DNA of 64,000 bases from the NCBI GenBank assembly GCA_038210445.1, contig JBBQWQ010000011.1, forward strand, positions 62,001 to 126,000, read 5' to 3'. A model generated the notes under the pieces. The model ran no database searches. It saw only the letters and a program-made list of their open reading frames with translations, and was not told the DNA's origin. The DNA is from JABFRG01 sp038210445. Its GTDB lineage: Bacteria; Myxococcota_A; Polyangia; Polyangiales; Polyangiaceae. This document shows positions 34,890-46,381 of the stretch, one piece after another (position 1 is the first letter of the stretch; each line of letters begins with the position of its first letter). The position numbers and the translations under genes are program-made.

Positions 34890-36434
34890 TCAGGCGGCCA
34901 GGTTGTCGCGGGCCACCACTTCGCCGGCCGGGGCGGGCGGCGGAAGGCTATCCTTCACGATGCCAAGATCGACGGCCTTGCGACGGGAAGCCTGCTCCGA
35001 CACGACCAGGAGCGCGACGTAGCCGTAGCCCACCGCGAAGAGCGTCGCGAACGGAGTGGCGAACCAGTGGCCGGTCTCGAGGGACGCGACGGTGCTCGCG
35101 ACCGAGACCAGGCAGAGCGCAATCTCGATGAGCGGAAGGTCGGCGCGCGCCCGGTAGCGGCCTGCTCCGTTGCCGGCCTTGGGGGTGCGCACGAACTCGC
35201 CGGACATGGAGCCAAGGCCCTCGAACACCGCGCGCGAAAGGTGCGGCGCCAGACCCGCGCCGAGCGCGAGGAGCGAAGGAAGCTGCCGGAGCGCGTCCCA
35301 GCGGGAGCGACCCTGCGCCACTTCGGCGGTGGCGTAGAAGGCGGCGAGCGAGCCGGTGGTACCGATGCAGAGCGGCAGGTCGACCGCGAGCATGATGCGC
35401 GGATCGGTGGAGGCGGGCATGAGGATGAGCGCCGGCAAGAGCAGCACGCTGAGCAGCACCATGAGCGGATACGCGAAGTGCGGCGTCATGTGGAAGAACG
35501 CCTCGATGCGCTGCGAAACCGTGAGGTTCTTGGCCGTGAGGACGCGCTTCAGGAGCTTCCGTGAGGTCTGCACCGTGCCCTTCGCCCAGCGGAACTGCTG
35601 CGCGCGGAGGGCGCTCACGTCTTCCGGGAGCTCCGCCGGCGTCACCACGTTCTCGCGGTACACGAAGCGCCAGCCGGCCATTTGCGCGCGGTAGGAGAGG
35701 TCGAGATCCTCGGTCAGGGTGTCGTGCTCCCAGCCGCCCGCGTCGGCGATCGCCTGGCGATGCCACATGCCGCCGGTGCCGGAGAAGTTGAAGAGCCAGC
35801 CGGCGGCGGCGCGCGCGCGGTTTTCCACCAGGTGGTGACCGTCGAGCATGAGCGCCTGCACCTTGGTGAGGAGCGACTGGTGACGATTGAGGTGACCCCA
35901 GCGGGCCTGCACCATGCCGACCTTCGGGTCGACCATGAAGTGCGGAACCAGGGCGCGTAGGAAGTCAGGCTGCGGCAGGAAGTCGGCGTCGAAGATGGCG
36001 ATGAGCTCGCCCTTGGCCACCTTGAGGCCCGCGTCGAGGGCGCCGGCCTTGTATCCGGTGCGGTCTACGCGGTGGATGTAGACGATGTCGAGGCCCGTAT
36101 CCTTGAGCTTTTCGACGTAGTTGCGCACGAGCAGGCGGGTCTCGTCGGTGGAGTCGTCGAGGACCTGGATTTCCAGGCGATCGCGCGGGTACTGAATGCT
36201 CGCCACGTGGTCGAGCAAGCGCTCGGCGACGGTGGCCTCGTTGTAGAGCGGCAGCTGGATGGTCACCATCGGGACGTCGGTGACGTCGTCGGCCAGCGGC
36301 GGAACCCCTTCGGCGAGCTCCTTAAGGCGCTTGCCGTACCGAAGGCAGGTGATGACCAGGTGGGATCGATGCAGGCCGTACATGGCCAGGCAGATGAGGA
36401 CCGCAAAATACAACACGCACAGAGCGCTCTGCAT
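34890..36434 (-). CDS. Membrane GT2 glycosyltransferase (cellulose-synthase/mannan-synthase-like)
   Basis: 514 residues. N-terminal membrane helix (about 3-21), then the GT-A catalytic domain with all processive GT2 motifs: DDS at 93-95, DAD at 149-151, TED at 241-243 and QxxRW at 279-283. Four or more C-terminal helices (about 310-345, 350-372, 430-480) form the membrane part. Such enzymes polymerise or transfer sugars at the cytoplasmic face of the inner membrane. No PilZ domain is seen, and no export partners are adjacent, so the product cannot be named. Confidence 0.92.
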   Translation of the reverse strand: MQSALCVLYFAVLICLAMYGLHRSHLVITCLRYGKRLKELAEGVPPLADDVTDVPMVTIQLPLYNEATVAERLLDHVASIQYPRDRLEIQVLDDSTDETRLLVRNYVEKLKDTGLDIVYIHRVDRTGYKAGALDAGLKVAKGELIAIFDADFLPQPDFLRALVPHFMVDPKVGMVQARWGHLNRHQSLLTKVQALMLDGHHLVENRARAAAGWLFNFSGTGGMWHRQAIADAGGWEHDTLTEDLDLSYRAQMAGWRFVYRENVVTPAELPEDVSALRAQQFRWAKGTVQTSRKLLKRVLTAKNLTVSQRIEAFFHMTPHFAYPLMVLLSVLLLPALILMPASTDPRIMLAVDLPLCIGTTGSLAAFYATAEVAQGRSRWDALRQLPSLLALGAGLAPHLSRAVFEGLGSMSGEFVRTPKAGNGAGRYRARADLPLIEIALCLVSVASTVASLETGHWFATPFATLFAVGYGYVALLVVSEQASRRKAVDLGIVKDSLPPPAPAGEVVARDNLAA

Positions 36435-36525
36435 GTCCTGGAGATAAGCACCCTACGTATCCCCCTATGTCACCCACTTGTAATTCGTTGCACTCGATTG
36501 TCACGCTTGTGGCGCAATTTACCGA

Positions 36526-36539
36526 ACTATTCCAATAGT
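36526..36539. promoter_or_regulatory. Perfect 14-bp palindrome in the divergent intergenic region
   Basis: ACTATT-CC-AATAGT lies between the GT2 gene (minus) and the trypsin-like gene (plus) in a locally AT-rich stretch. It could be an operator serving either gene; no regulator is known. Confidence 0.4.
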
Positions 36540-36587
36540 ATAGCGATGTCGAAGGGGCAACTACAACGGAAACCTACATGGGCGCCA

Positions 36588-36616
36588 TTGACTGGCACTT
36601 GGTGCCAACGTATACC
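36588..36616 (+). promoter_or_regulatory. Sigma-70 promoter with operator-like repeat and leaderless start
   Basis: TTGACT (36588-36593), 17-bp spacer, TATACC (36611-36616), with the protease ATG at 36624, only 7 nt beyond the -10. TGGCAC-TTG-GTGCCA (36593-36607) is a perfect inverted repeat lying between the two boxes. Confidence 0.6.
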
Positions 36617-36623
36617 GAATGAC

Positions 36624-37376
36624 ATGCGAAACCTCCTGGCGCTCGGTGGGCTTCTGATGGTGTTTTCGAGCGGTTGCGCGGCAGACGCAGGGGCGCCCGA
36701 GGAAGCGTTGGACGACTTGCGCAGCTTCGAGATGGCCGACGGCGAGCACCCGGAGGTAGGGCGCACCGAACAGTTCGATGGCACCAAGACCACCCTCTGC
36801 ACCGCAACGCTGGTGGGACCCCAGACGGTCATCACGGCTTCGCACTGCGCGGTGGTTCCCACCGGCAGCAGCAACACCTGCCAGGGCTCGTTCTTCGTCG
36901 ACACCTCCGGCCAGGGCGGCGCTCGGGCCGCATGGAAAAAGGCCGCGTACCACACCTGCGCGCGCCTCCGGGTGCCGGGGTCGATCCCCGGCGAGAAGGA
37001 CATCGCCATCCTGCATCTCGACACCCCCCTCACCGGCATCACGCCGGCCACCATCGCCACCGCGGTGCCGTCCTCTGGCGACCGCACCATCTATGGCTAC
37101 GGGCGCTTTGGTCGCAAGTGCGCAGAAAGCCTCGACTACCACAAGCGCAAGCTGACCATCGCCGCGGCCCGGCGCGTCTTCGCCACGGTGACCTGCCCGG
37201 GCGACTCGGGCGGGCCGCACTTCGTCTTCGGCACCCGCTCCATCCTTGCGGTCACCAGTGGCGACTTGTTGGTGCAGGTGACCGGCGACGTGGCTGGGTA
37301 CCACGACTGGATCGCCGGCCGCATGCAAGAGTCCGAGGCCGGGCGCCCGTTCACCCAGGACGCCGTGAGCCCGTGA
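36624..37376 (+). CDS. Trypsin-like serine protease, predicted lipoprotein
   Basis: 250 residues from ATG 36624 (the open frame upstream antisense to the GT2 gene is a shadow). Signal peptide ends SSGC with Cys18 as a lipidation candidate. The S1 catalytic triad is complete: His74 (TASHC), Asp126 (EKDIAIL) and Ser195 (CPGDSGGPH). The S1-pocket residue region around residue 189 reads FATVTCPGD, so specificity is not clearly tryptic. The short propeptide region (19-48) may be processed. Secreted proteases fit a predatory myxobacterial lifestyle, which is inference. Convergent with the next gene, 15 bp apart. Confidence 0.9.
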   Translation: MRNLLALGGLLMVFSSGCAADAGAPEEALDDLRSFEMADGEHPEVGRTEQFDGTKTTLCTATLVGPQTVITASHCAVVPTGSSNTCQGSFFVDTSGQGGARAAWKKAAYHTCARLRVPGSIPGEKDIAILHLDTPLTGITPATIATAVPSSGDRTIYGYGRFGRKCAESLDYHKRKLTIAAARRVFATVTCPGDSGGPHFVFGTRSILAVTSGDLLVQVTGDVAGYHDWIAGRMQESEAGRPFTQDAVSP

Positions 37377-37388
37377 GCCCGTGAGCCC
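37365..37388 (+). repeat. Three 8-bp tandem repeats at the protease stop codon
   Basis: GTGAGCCC repeated three times (37365-37372, 37373-37380, 37381-37388). The protease TGA lies in the second unit; adding units would not change the protein end because the second unit always supplies the stop. Confidence 0.85.
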
Positions 37389-37391
37389 GCG

Positions 37392-38747
37392 TCAGCGCGG
37401 CGCGGTCGCCGGGGGAGGCGGCGGCGCCGGCGGTTTGCTCAGCGCGACGATGTCGAACTGACCGCCCACCGCGAGCCCGAACAGGGTGTGTCCGCCGGTC
37501 TCCGAGGTCTCGAAAGAGCCGATGCCGGTGCCGGTGGTACCGGTGGCGGTGGTGGTGCCGAAGCTCAGGGTCACCTTCGGGATGATGCGAATGCCGCGCG
37601 CGAGGCGAATGCTCAGGCCGATGCCGCCGAGGACCTCGAGGCCGGTGAGCGAAGCAGGATCGTTCACGACGGGGCTGTCGAAGGAAAAGATGCGTGCGCC
37701 CGCGCCGAGCTCGAGCCAGAGGCCGACGCCGTCGGTGCGCGTGAGGTAGCCGAGCTGCGCGCCGATGAAGTGCGTGTAGGCGGCGTTGTTGGTGGAGCCC
37801 TTGCTGATGATGGAGCCCTGGTACAGGGCGCCGATGAGCAGGTTACGGAGACGAATGCCCAGCCCCAGGGCCATGGCGAAGCCGTTGGATGCGATATCGC
37901 TGAGGGGCCGGAGCTCGAAGGTGTTCGGAGTCCTCTGGTTCGGCACCTTGCCGCTGACGAACTCGTAGCCCAGGTCCACCGAGCCATAGAGAGCGGTCGT
38001 GGCTTCCTGGTTGGTGACGATCGGCTGCGGTACGTTGTTGTAGGGGATGTTCACCGCGGCGCCCGCGTTGGGGTCGGCGGTTCCCGCTCCGGTGCCTGGC
38101 CCGGCTGCGGGGCCCGGCGGGAGGACGGCGCCGCCGCCGGCGCCCGAAGCGGCCAGTTTTACCAGCTGCTTCTTGGATTCCTTCTCGGCGATATCGACAG
38201 CTTGGTCGGCGGTGGCGAAGCCCGGGGCGAAGGCCACGATGCGGTGCTTACCGGGATTCACCGGCCGCGATACGCCGAGAAAAACCGGGTCGAACTCTGC
38301 GCCGTCGAACTGCAGGCGAATCCCCGGCGGATGGGGATCGACGTCGATGAGCAGCTTGGGGGTTCGCGCGTCCACCTGCGCGAGCTCCGCGCGGCCTTGC
38401 TCCTTCGCTTGGAGAAACTGCGGCGGCCAGTTGTCTTGCTTGGGCGTGCGCTCGAGCACCCGGTACGTTTCTGCGGCCTCCACCAGCTTGCCCAGATTCG
38501 CCTGGCACTGGGCCATGTGGAGCGTGATGGTGGGCGCCGGGAAGTACTTGTTGGCGCCTTCGAACTTCTCGAGGGCCCGGGCGTACTCGCCCTTTTCCTG
38601 GAGCGCGAGGCCGTCGTTGAAGAGCACGCGCGCGGCGCTACGGCGAGCCTCTTCGGTGGTGGGTTGCTGCGCGTGGGCAGGGGATGCGGCGCTCAGGACG
38701 AGCGGCGCGGAGAGAAGGCATATCAAGGCAAAGGTAAGTCGTCGCAT
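37392..38747 (-). CDS. Exported TPR/PEGA-like protein with beta-barrel-like C-terminus
   Basis: 451 residues. Signal peptide about 1-26 (SAASPAHAQQ). A TPR-like helical region (about 30-110: ARVLFNDGLALQEKGEYARALEKFEGA) precedes a PEGA-like beta domain (about 130-190: LLIDVDPHPPGIRLQFDGAEFD, then PGKHRIVAFAPGF). After a Gly/Pro-rich linker the C-terminal half (about 250-435) has alternating strands like an outer-membrane barrel (LYGSVDLGYEFVSGK, ALGLGIRLRNLLIGALYQG). This arrangement is frequent in myxobacterial envelope proteins of unknown function. Confidence 0.82.
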   Translation of the reverse strand: MRRLTFALICLLSAPLVLSAASPAHAQQPTTEEARRSAARVLFNDGLALQEKGEYARALEKFEGANKYFPAPTITLHMAQCQANLGKLVEAAETYRVLERTPKQDNWPPQFLQAKEQGRAELAQVDARTPKLLIDVDPHPPGIRLQFDGAEFDPVFLGVSRPVNPGKHRIVAFAPGFATADQAVDIAEKESKKQLVKLAASGAGGGAVLPPGPAAGPGTGAGTADPNAGAAVNIPYNNVPQPIVTNQEATTALYGSVDLGYEFVSGKVPNQRTPNTFELRPLSDIASNGFAMALGLGIRLRNLLIGALYQGSIISKGSTNNAAYTHFIGAQLGYLTRTDGVGLWLELGAGARIFSFDSPVVNDPASLTGLEVLGGIGLSIRLARGIRIIPKVTLSFGTTTATGTTGTGIGSFETSETGGHTLFGLAVGGQFDIVALSKPPAPPPPPATAPR

Positions 38748-38916
38748 GGGTCACCCTATGTTCAGAAACTCCGAAACAAGGTCTCGAGCCTTGGACGGCT
38801 CGAGGGAGGTCCCGCATTCACTCGCGAGACACTTCAGGCAAGACTATACTCCGCCAGCGCCGGCCGCCGAAAGGTGGGAGTTTCGCCGCAGCCCGCGCGG
38901 GCGCAATTTCCGCGGA

Positions 38917-40401
38917 TCAGAGGCCGCTGGGGTTGGAATCCCGCGTCGTGGCGGGCTTCACGGGAATCGGAGGCACGACGGCCGTGACCGACGCCGTAGG
39001 CTTCACCGCGGCCGACGTGGAGGCGGTGGGCTTGGTGCCGGGCTTGATGTACACCGCGGGTCCGGTTCCCGTGCCGGGTCGCCGCACCGAGAGCGTGGGG
39101 TCTGGCGCGAGGAGCGCGAGCGAGGCGGTGGGCTCCGCGGAGCTCGAGATGCCGGCGGGCGGCGTGGACGCGAGGACCGCAGGCGTCTCGACCGCTGGCT
39201 TTCGGAAGAAGGCGAGGTACCCGAACACCGTGGCGCCCGCGCCGAGCAGCACGAAGATGGCGGCCAGCGCGAAGAGGATGCCGCGGCCGCGAGCCTTGGT
39301 GGTCTGCAGGTTGGTGGTGGAGGTGCTGAGGCCGGCGGAGGTGACCGCGTGCTTGTACGGGAGCGGCGTTCCGCTGTACGGCGCCGGCGTTGCGCCGGGG
39401 TAGGGGTAGCCCGGCGGCGGCGTTCCATACGCGCCTTGCCCGGGCGAGGGAGTGGTGGGGGGGACCAGGCCGGCCGTATGCGCGCTGGGCGGCATGGCCG
39501 CGGGCAGGGGGTTGTTGTGGCTCCGGCGAACGGTGATGCCGGCGCACTCTGCCAACGCCTGGGCCGCCTCGGAAACGTTGGGAAAGCGCGCCGCCGGCTC
39601 TCGCTCGAGGGCCCGCGCGAACCACGCGTCGAAGGTCTGCGGCAGCGTCGGAACCAGCAGCGACGGCTTGGGCAACGGCGCCACGCAGATTTTTACCAGT
39701 AGATCGCCCACCGACTCGCCATCGAAGGGCAGCTTTCCGGTGATGCACCGATACGCGATGACGCCGAGCGACCAGATGTCGGCTCGATGGTCGATATCGC
39801 GCAGGCCCCGCGCCTGCTCCGGCGACATGAAGTAGGGCGTGCCAAGAATGGCGCCAGTGCGGGTGTTGTTGGAGATGCTGAGGCCGTCGGTCTTGATCTT
39901 GGCGATGCCAAAGTCGAGGACCTTGGCGATCTCGCCGCCGTCTTCTTCGTCGGCCACGAGAAAGATGTTCTCGGGCTTCAAATCGCGGTGAATGATGCCG
40001 CGTTCGTGCGCCTTGGCGAGGCCGCGGGAGACCTGCTGGATGATGCGCGCCGTGTCTTGCAGCGAGAGGCGTCCGAACTTTTCCAGGCGCTTGTCGAGGG
40101 GCTCGCCGGAGAGGAACTCCATGACGATGAAGGGCCGGCCGTCGGGCGTGACGCCGTGGTGCTCGATCGAGATGGCGTACTTCGACTGGATGGCCGCGGC
40201 GGCCTTGGCCTCGTTGTCGAAGCGGGCCACCGCCTCGGCGCTGTTGGCGTGGTCGGCCTCGATGAACTTGATGGCGACCCGGCGGCCCAGCTGGATGTGC
40301 TGGCCCTCCCACACCGAGCCCATGCCGCCTCGACCGATGAGGCGGATGAGACGGTACTTGCCGTCGATGATCTCGGTGCTGGGGATGTCGCTCGTGGCCA
40401 T
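38917..40401 (-). CDS. Transmembrane Ser/Thr protein kinase
   Basis: 494 residues from ATG 40401; a GTG six codons upstream is possible. Gly-rich loop IGRGGMGSVWEG, Lys45 (RVAIK), HRDLKPEN starting at His128, DFG at 153-155 and MSPEQ in the activation segment are all intact. Linker rich in Pro/Gly/Tyr (about 290-350), one transmembrane helix (about 366-388) and an extracytoplasmic Pro/Thr/Ala-rich tail. Its layout parallels the kinase at 2383, but the two are not close copies. The divergent neighbour is polA, giving no functional hint. Confidence 0.95.
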   Translation of the reverse strand: MATSDIPSTEIIDGKYRLIRLIGRGGMGSVWEGQHIQLGRRVAIKFIEADHANSAEAVARFDNEAKAAAAIQSKYAISIEHHGVTPDGRPFIVMEFLSGEPLDKRLEKFGRLSLQDTARIIQQVSRGLAKAHERGIIHRDLKPENIFLVADEEDGGEIAKVLDFGIAKIKTDGLSISNNTRTGAILGTPYFMSPEQARGLRDIDHRADIWSLGVIAYRCITGKLPFDGESVGDLLVKICVAPLPKPSLLVPTLPQTFDAWFARALEREPAARFPNVSEAAQALAECAGITVRRSHNNPLPAAMPPSAHTAGLVPPTTPSPGQGAYGTPPPGYPYPGATPAPYSGTPLPYKHAVTSAGLSTSTTNLQTTKARGRGILFALAAIFVLLGAGATVFGYLAFFRKPAVETPAVLASTPPAGISSSAEPTASLALLAPDPTLSVRRPGTGTGPAVYIKPGTKPTASTSAAVKPTASVTAVVPPIPVKPATTRDSNPSGL

Positions 40402-40636
40402 GGGGGTAAGCAAATGCACGCCGGGAAATTGCGCGTGGCGGCCCTAGGACCTGGCCCCGCGTCGCATCGAGCCTAACCGCTCGTGGGAGGTGTGTCGAGG
40501 AAAGGGCACGAACCTTGGACGGCGGCCGGCACCGTTTCGTTCAACGCGGTGCCTCGGGCTGTTCCGCCCTCGGCGGAAACGCGGGCTCCACGGATCCGAC
40601 CCTGCGGGGCGAGACCGGTGATAAAGGGGGTTGCCC

Positions 40637-43420
<2,784 letters not shown>

Positions 43421-43452
43421 CGGCAAAACGGTGGTCCGGCGCCTTGCGTAAA

Positions 43453-43471
43453 CCTCGCAATATTTGCGAGG
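43453..43471 (+). other. Hairpin downstream of polA
   Basis: Perfect 8-bp stem CCTCGCAA/TTGCGAGG with a TAT loop, 33 bp after the polA stop. No T-tract follows, so it is a weak terminator candidate or a protein-binding site. The rest of 43421-43646 shows nothing else I can support. Confidence 0.45.
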
Positions 43472-43646
43472 GCGGCATCGCGTCGCGACTCGACGATCAC
43501 CCCTGTGGCCGGGCCTCCCAGCACCCCGTGTATGGTAGACACCTGCACAAGTGGGCGCTAAGGTCGCGAATCCTGGAAGTGCCGGGTCTTTGGGCCTTCT
43601 TTTGCTTCTCGTCCGAGCTGTTCCGCGGACGCGAATTTCGAGTGTG

Positions 43647-45317
43647 ATGCAGAAGATCAACGTCGCCATGGTGAGTCGCCAGAGCTCGATGGGGGAAGCC
43701 CCGCTCGAGACGACTCCGGATTCCAGCCAATCGCTCCGCCGATTCGTGGAAGGGATCCGCGCGATCGGACAGAGCGACACTTCCCTGGCTTCGGCCATTT
43801 CCGTCGCACTTTTCGTGTGTTGCGCGTGGCCGCTGCTGCTCACCGAGGTACCGCCCTACCAAGACCTCCCGAACCACCTGGCCGCCGCGCACATTCTCAC
43901 ACACGCGGAGAAGTACCCGGAGTTCATCTCCAACGGGTTCTTCAAGACCAACGCTGCGCTCTTCGCCTGGCTCTACTTCGGCGGCAAGGTCTTCGGGTTC
44001 GCCTTGGCCTCGCGGCTCTTCGCGGCGGGGACCCTGGCTGTAGGCGCGTTCGTCTACCCGCGGTTCTTCCTGGAGCTCGGTGGTCGCCGCCGGATGATCG
44101 TCGCCAGTTTCTTCGTGTGGCCCATGGTCCACAACTGGTTCGTCTCCAAGGGCATGCTCGACTTCGCCCTCGGTGTGCCGCTTTCGCTGGCGCTGCTCAT
44201 GGTGATTCGTCGGCAGCTCGAGGCCCCCTCGCTGCGCCGCTCGGCGGGCATCCTCGTGCTCTCGTTGTGCACGTGGTACGCGCACGGCTTCTCGCTGCTC
44301 GTCGCGTACATGCTCGTCGCCATCCACGTGGCGCAGCAGTGGCGCGAGATCTCGCGGCTCGCACGACGCCTCGCGGCGCCGTTGGCACCCGCGGCGCTCC
44401 TCACCGTGTACTCGGTGGTTCGCCACTGGACCGAGCCCACCGGCGCCATGAGCGGCTACGTGGAGATCAACGAGCTGCTTCCGCCCTGGGAGCTCGGCTA
44501 CAACATGTGGGCCGAGTGGTGCGCCGGCTTCACGTGGCTTTCCATCGCCAGCGCGCTCCCCATCATCGGTGGCGTCTGGGGCCTGCTCCGCTGGCGCAAA
44601 GTGTCGCCGACCTTCTTCGGTCCGGTGGCCTTGATGGCCCTTACGGGTCTCTACCTGGCCGTGCCCTACACCACCACGAACTGGTTCCACGTGAGCTCGC
44701 GCTTCGTCCCGTACATCTGGATGGCGCTGCTTCTGCGGCTTCCGGACGACATTCCGGTGCGCCTGAAGCAGCTTTTGCTGGTGGGCGCGGCCACGTACTC
44801 GCTGGGCATGGGCGTCGACTTCGTGCGCCTCGACCGCGATCGGCAGCTCTTCACCGCCGGCATGAACGCGGTGCCGGAAGGCGCGCGGCTCTTGCCCCTG
44901 GTGTTCCAGCGGAAGGAAACCAGCGAGAACACCCGCAGCCTGCTCCACGCCTGGGGGTTCTACGTGGTGGAGCGCAACGCCAGCGCGCCGCTCCTCTTCG
45001 CGCACTCGCGATCGTTCCCCATCATGTATCGCGATCCGCCGCCGGCGCGCTTTCACCACCTGGTGCTCGAGAGCTTTCCCACCACCATGGGGAACGAGAA
45101 CTGGATGTGCGGCTCCGAGCGCGCCTTCGGTATCGTCACCGACGACTGCAACGCCGAATGGAACCGCCGCTGGGACGAGTTCTGGCGTGACGCCACGCCG
45201 CGCTTCGATCACGTGCTCATGTGGGCCCCGCCGCCGCGCGTCCTCGCCGCCGCCCCCGCCGGCTACCGCCTCAAGTTCCACGAAGGCAAGCTCTACATCT
45301 ACGAGCGCACCCCGTAG
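43647..45317 (+). CDS. Polytopic membrane protein, possibly GT-C-like, unknown function
   Basis: 556 residues from ATG 43647; the frame is open 32 codons further upstream, and ATGs at 43668 and 43689 are alternatives. Cytoplasmic N-terminus, then eight to ten hydrophobic helices between about residues 45 and 410, the first periplasmic loop carrying PPYQDLPNHLAAAHI, which recalls acidic/aromatic loop 1 motifs of polyprenyl-linked GT-C glycosyltransferases but lacks a clear DxD or ExD. The C-terminal 150 residues are a soluble domain with SFPTTMGNENWMCGSE. No closer family is recognised. Confidence 0.8.
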   Translation: MQKINVAMVSRQSSMGEAPLETTPDSSQSLRRFVEGIRAIGQSDTSLASAISVALFVCCAWPLLLTEVPPYQDLPNHLAAAHILTHAEKYPEFISNGFFKTNAALFAWLYFGGKVFGFALASRLFAAGTLAVGAFVYPRFFLELGGRRRMIVASFFVWPMVHNWFVSKGMLDFALGVPLSLALLMVIRRQLEAPSLRRSAGILVLSLCTWYAHGFSLLVAYMLVAIHVAQQWREISRLARRLAAPLAPAALLTVYSVVRHWTEPTGAMSGYVEINELLPPWELGYNMWAEWCAGFTWLSIASALPIIGGVWGLLRWRKVSPTFFGPVALMALTGLYLAVPYTTTNWFHVSSRFVPYIWMALLLRLPDDIPVRLKQLLLVGAATYSLGMGVDFVRLDRDRQLFTAGMNAVPEGARLLPLVFQRKETSENTRSLLHAWGFYVVERNASAPLLFAHSRSFPIMYRDPPPARFHHLVLESFPTTMGNENWMCGSERAFGIVTDDCNAEWNRRWDEFWRDATPRFDHVLMWAPPPRVLAAAPAGYRLKFHEGKLYIYERTP

Positions 45318-45336
45318 GAGACGGGCGTTTTTGGCC
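45314..45336 (+). repeat. Satellite motif preceding palindrome copy 2
   Basis: CGTAGGAGACGGGCGTTTTT overlaps the stop of the membrane-protein gene. It resembles CGTAGGTGACGGGTGTTTT at 33058-33076 and the GAGTCTGGTGTTTTT motif on the minus strand at 33055-33041. It stands about 62 bp before palindrome copy 2, close to the 55 bp separating the matching motif from copy 1. Confidence 0.55.
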
Positions 45337-45397
45337 ACGCTCCCTTCGGGGCGCTAGCTCCGCGCGAGCCGCCCGCGAAACCCGCGTCGAGGCTCCC

Positions 45398-45523
45398 CAC
45401 GACGCCCGTGAATTTCGCCGAGACCGAGCGCGGCGGGCGGCGGGTCGCGCGGAATGAACTTCTGTTCATGAGCCCGCCCGCTGCCCGCCCCGCGAAGGTA
45501 TCGGCGAAATTCACGGCGTCGTG
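45398..45523 (+). repeat. Palindromic structured element, copy 2
   Basis: 126-bp imperfect palindrome centred at 45461. The arms 45398-45425 and 45497-45523 are inverted with one mismatch and a one-base insertion. Central hairpin ATGAAC-TTCT-GTTCAT at 45454-45469. It occupies the convergent gap between the membrane-protein gene and the TonB-like gene; its right arm supplies the last codons and stop of the latter. Homologous in full to the element at 32856-32984 in opposite orientation. Confidence 0.88.
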
Positions 45524-46305
45524 ACGGAGAGGTCGATTCGGCGGCCGCTCGCCAGGGCGAAGAAGGCGCTTCCGGTGCGGCCGGCGAAGGAGCCTCCGAT
45601 GGCGAAGACGTCGCCGTGGAGCCCGTCGTGGACGTCGTCGTGCGAGACGGTAGCGGTGAGCCGGAGCCGGGTGTGGGCGCCCTTGGCGGTGAACTTGCGG
45701 CGACGGATGAGGGCGAGCGAGCGCGTGGCGCCGGCGCGCAGCTCGGGCCCGCCGCCGCGCAGCTCTTCGCCGGTGATCTGGCCGCTGTCGTCGAGCGTGA
45801 GCAGCACGTCCATGGTGCCGGCGGAGCCGAAGGCGGCCTTGGCCCAAATGGGATCGGTGCTGGCCGCCTGGGGGAAGGCGCGCACGAAGGCGGTGGCGAG
45901 GTCGACGGCGCCCGGCTCGCCGACCGCGCCGAAGAGGCCGCCGCCGGTGGGCCCCACGCTCCCGGCGCTGGCGGAGACTGAGCTCGCCGCGGGTCGGGGC
46001 GGCGCCGCAGGGCGCCGCAGGGTGGCTATCGCGGCGGGCTTTTGCGGGAGATCGCCCAGGTCGGTGGGGGTCGGGCTGGCGGGGTCGGGGTCGGCGGGCG
46101 CTGGGGTCGCCTCGAGACCGTCGCTGTCCGGCGCCTGCTCGGTTTGGGCAACCTCGAGGGGTTCGACGTCGATGGTCTCGCCGTGAAGCGCGGTGGGCGC
46201 CGGGGCGCTGCAGAAGCGCGACATGAGGGCCAGCACCAGTAGCGGCGTCGCCAGCGCCGCGTGGGCGCCGAGCGAGATCGAACCGAAGCCGAGCCACTTC
46301 CACAT
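45511..46305 (-). CDS. TonB-like energy-transducer protein
   Basis: 264 residues from ATG 46305; an in-frame ATG at 46383 would add 26 residues and share the CATG with malQ. One N-terminal transmembrane helix (about 9-30), a Pro/Ala/Asp-rich periplasmic linker (about 40-130) and a C-terminal beta domain (AGTMDVLLTLDDSGQITGEELRGG, TRSLALIRRRKFTAKGAHTRLRL) with the character of TonB/AgmX C-terminal domains. The final codons VTTP-stop lie within the palindromic element. No ExbB/ExbD genes are adjacent. Confidence 0.72.
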   Translation of the reverse strand: MWKWLGFGSISLGAHAALATPLLVLALMSRFCSAPAPTALHGETIDVEPLEVAQTEQAPDSDGLEATPAPADPDPASPTPTDLGDLPQKPAAIATLRRPAAPPRPAASSVSASAGSVGPTGGGLFGAVGEPGAVDLATAFVRAFPQAASTDPIWAKAAFGSAGTMDVLLTLDDSGQITGEELRGGGPELRAGATRSLALIRRRKFTAKGAHTRLRLTATVSHDDVHDGLHGDVFAIGGSFAGRTGSAFFALASGRRIDLSVTTP

Positions 46306-46381
46306 GCGGCGAATTCTGACACGAACGCTGGCCCCGAGTTCCCGCGCCGAAACGAGGCGAAATTGTGACACAATCGAGGGC

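Noticed and set aside
40402..40636. Hairpins between the second kinase and polA
   Set aside because: TTCCGCC/GGCGGAA and GGCACCG/CGGTGCC stems are short and GC-driven; no T-tract or promoter link that I can defend.
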